Shown here: positions 31,489-31,609 of the stretch, one piece after another | Position numbering within the stretch: position 1 is the first letter of the stretch | Layout of the letters: every line of letters starts with the position of its first letter | Source: Spirochaetae bacterium HGW-Spirochaetae-7 | GTDB lineage: Bacteria; Spirochaetota; Spirochaetia; Treponematales; UBA12059 | NCBI GenBank assembly: GCA_002839245.1 | Contig: PGXR01000017.1 | Location: 1 to 31,609, forward strand | Direction of reading: 5' to 3' | DNA length: 31,609 nt | The notes under the pieces: generated by a model | Database searches by the model: none | Told to the model about the DNA's origin: nothing | Seen by the model: the letters and a program-made list of their open reading frames with translations, nothing else | Translations under genes and position numbers: made by a program

Positions 31489-31609
31489 TCATCCGATTTG
31501 CCTGTATTTGTCGGTACCGCGCGCCAGCTTGACGTATTCGCTGGCGTTGGCGAGGTTGTGCGCGTACTCCTCGTCGCTGACCTGTCGGACCAGGCGGGCC
31601 GGGCTCCCC
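31489..31609 (-). CDS. Gamma-carbonic anhydrase-like protein, C-terminal end (cut by window edge)
   Basis: Reading leftwards from the window edge, the frame gives GSPARLVRQVSDEEY, then NASEYVKLARG, ending at a TGA at 31491-31489, about 39 residues. This matches the end of YrdA/PaaY-type gamma-carbonic anhydrase family proteins, where a GxPAKxVR turn closes the left-handed beta-helix and a terminal helix (NxxxYVxLA) packs against it. The metal-binding histidines lie outside the window, so activity cannot be judged. It is in the same direction as the PilZ gene, which starts 42 bp later but seems to have its own promoter. Confidence 0.75.
   Translation of the reverse strand, partial: GSPARLVRQVSDEEYAHNLANASEYVKLARGTDKYRQIG

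Overview
The window is GC-rich, gene-dense bacterial DNA, most likely from a Spirochaetota member. Four things point that way. The periplasmic binding protein has a mature N-terminus of the MGGKE type often seen in spirochaete binding proteins. There is an FlgM-like anti-sigma factor and a CheD beside a soluble MCP-like protein. c-di-GMP genes (GGDEF-EAL, PilZ) are present. A FbpB-type fused permease is present. The taxon is an inference, since there is no rRNA in the window. I found no tRNA, rRNA, CRISPR array, phage or transposase gene.

Layout. 1-318: start of an SDR dehydrogenase (minus, cut by the window edge), divergent from 423-7576. That second block looks like one tight unit: binding protein, fused permease, ATPase, OmpR/PhoB-type response regulator, PhoR-type sensor kinase and a RapZ-like protein. 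It is preceded by a consensus promoter with a perfect 17-bp palindrome at the predicted start site. 7566-9962: a PAS-PAS-GGDEF-EAL c-di-GMP enzyme (minus). 10190-11845: groEL (minus), with a strong terminator and no CIRCE. 12091-13634: an RluA-family pseudouridine synthase with changed motifs and a Mip-like FKBP lipoprotein. 13644-15669: a zinc-ribbon membrane protein and a condensation/acyltransferase-fold enzyme (minus). 15762-18083: a PHP phosphoesterase, a double zinc-ribbon membrane protein, rsmI and an FlgM-like gene with a sigma-28-type promoter. 18111-18288: a terminator running into a nested palindromic repeat element. 18315-20138: a Fe-ADH-fold protein that has lost its metal histidines, then a SpoU methyltransferase gene broken by an internal deletion. 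20202-21320: an orphan MsmX/UgpC-type ATPase. 21438-23777: a soluble MCP-like protein plus cheD. 28219-23839 (minus): galK, an MFS/GPH-like sugar transporter, a patatin-like protein and cysE, overlapping or nearly so. 28369-28563: a small unknown protein. 28797-30617: a DEAD-box helicase with a DbpA-type RNA-binding domain. 30637-31446: a PilZ protein. 31489-31609: the C-terminus of a gamma-carbonic anhydrase-like protein.

Two themes stand out. First, several genes (rsmI, the MCP-like gene, the PilZ gene, the RluA gene, the small zinc-ribbon gene, the condensation gene) have a -10 box ending only 6-8 nt before the start codon and no ribosome-binding site. They are probably transcribed as leaderless mRNAs, while other genes nearby carry good GGAGG sites. 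Second, the window is rich in eroded enzymes: RapZ without a usable P-loop lysine, a Fe-ADH without metal histidines, an RluA enzyme lacking the usual Arg and Tyr, and a broken SpoU gene. The best candidates for something not yet described are the 18133-18258 palindromic element, the leaderless set, and the transporter/two-component/RapZ operon with its palindromic operator.
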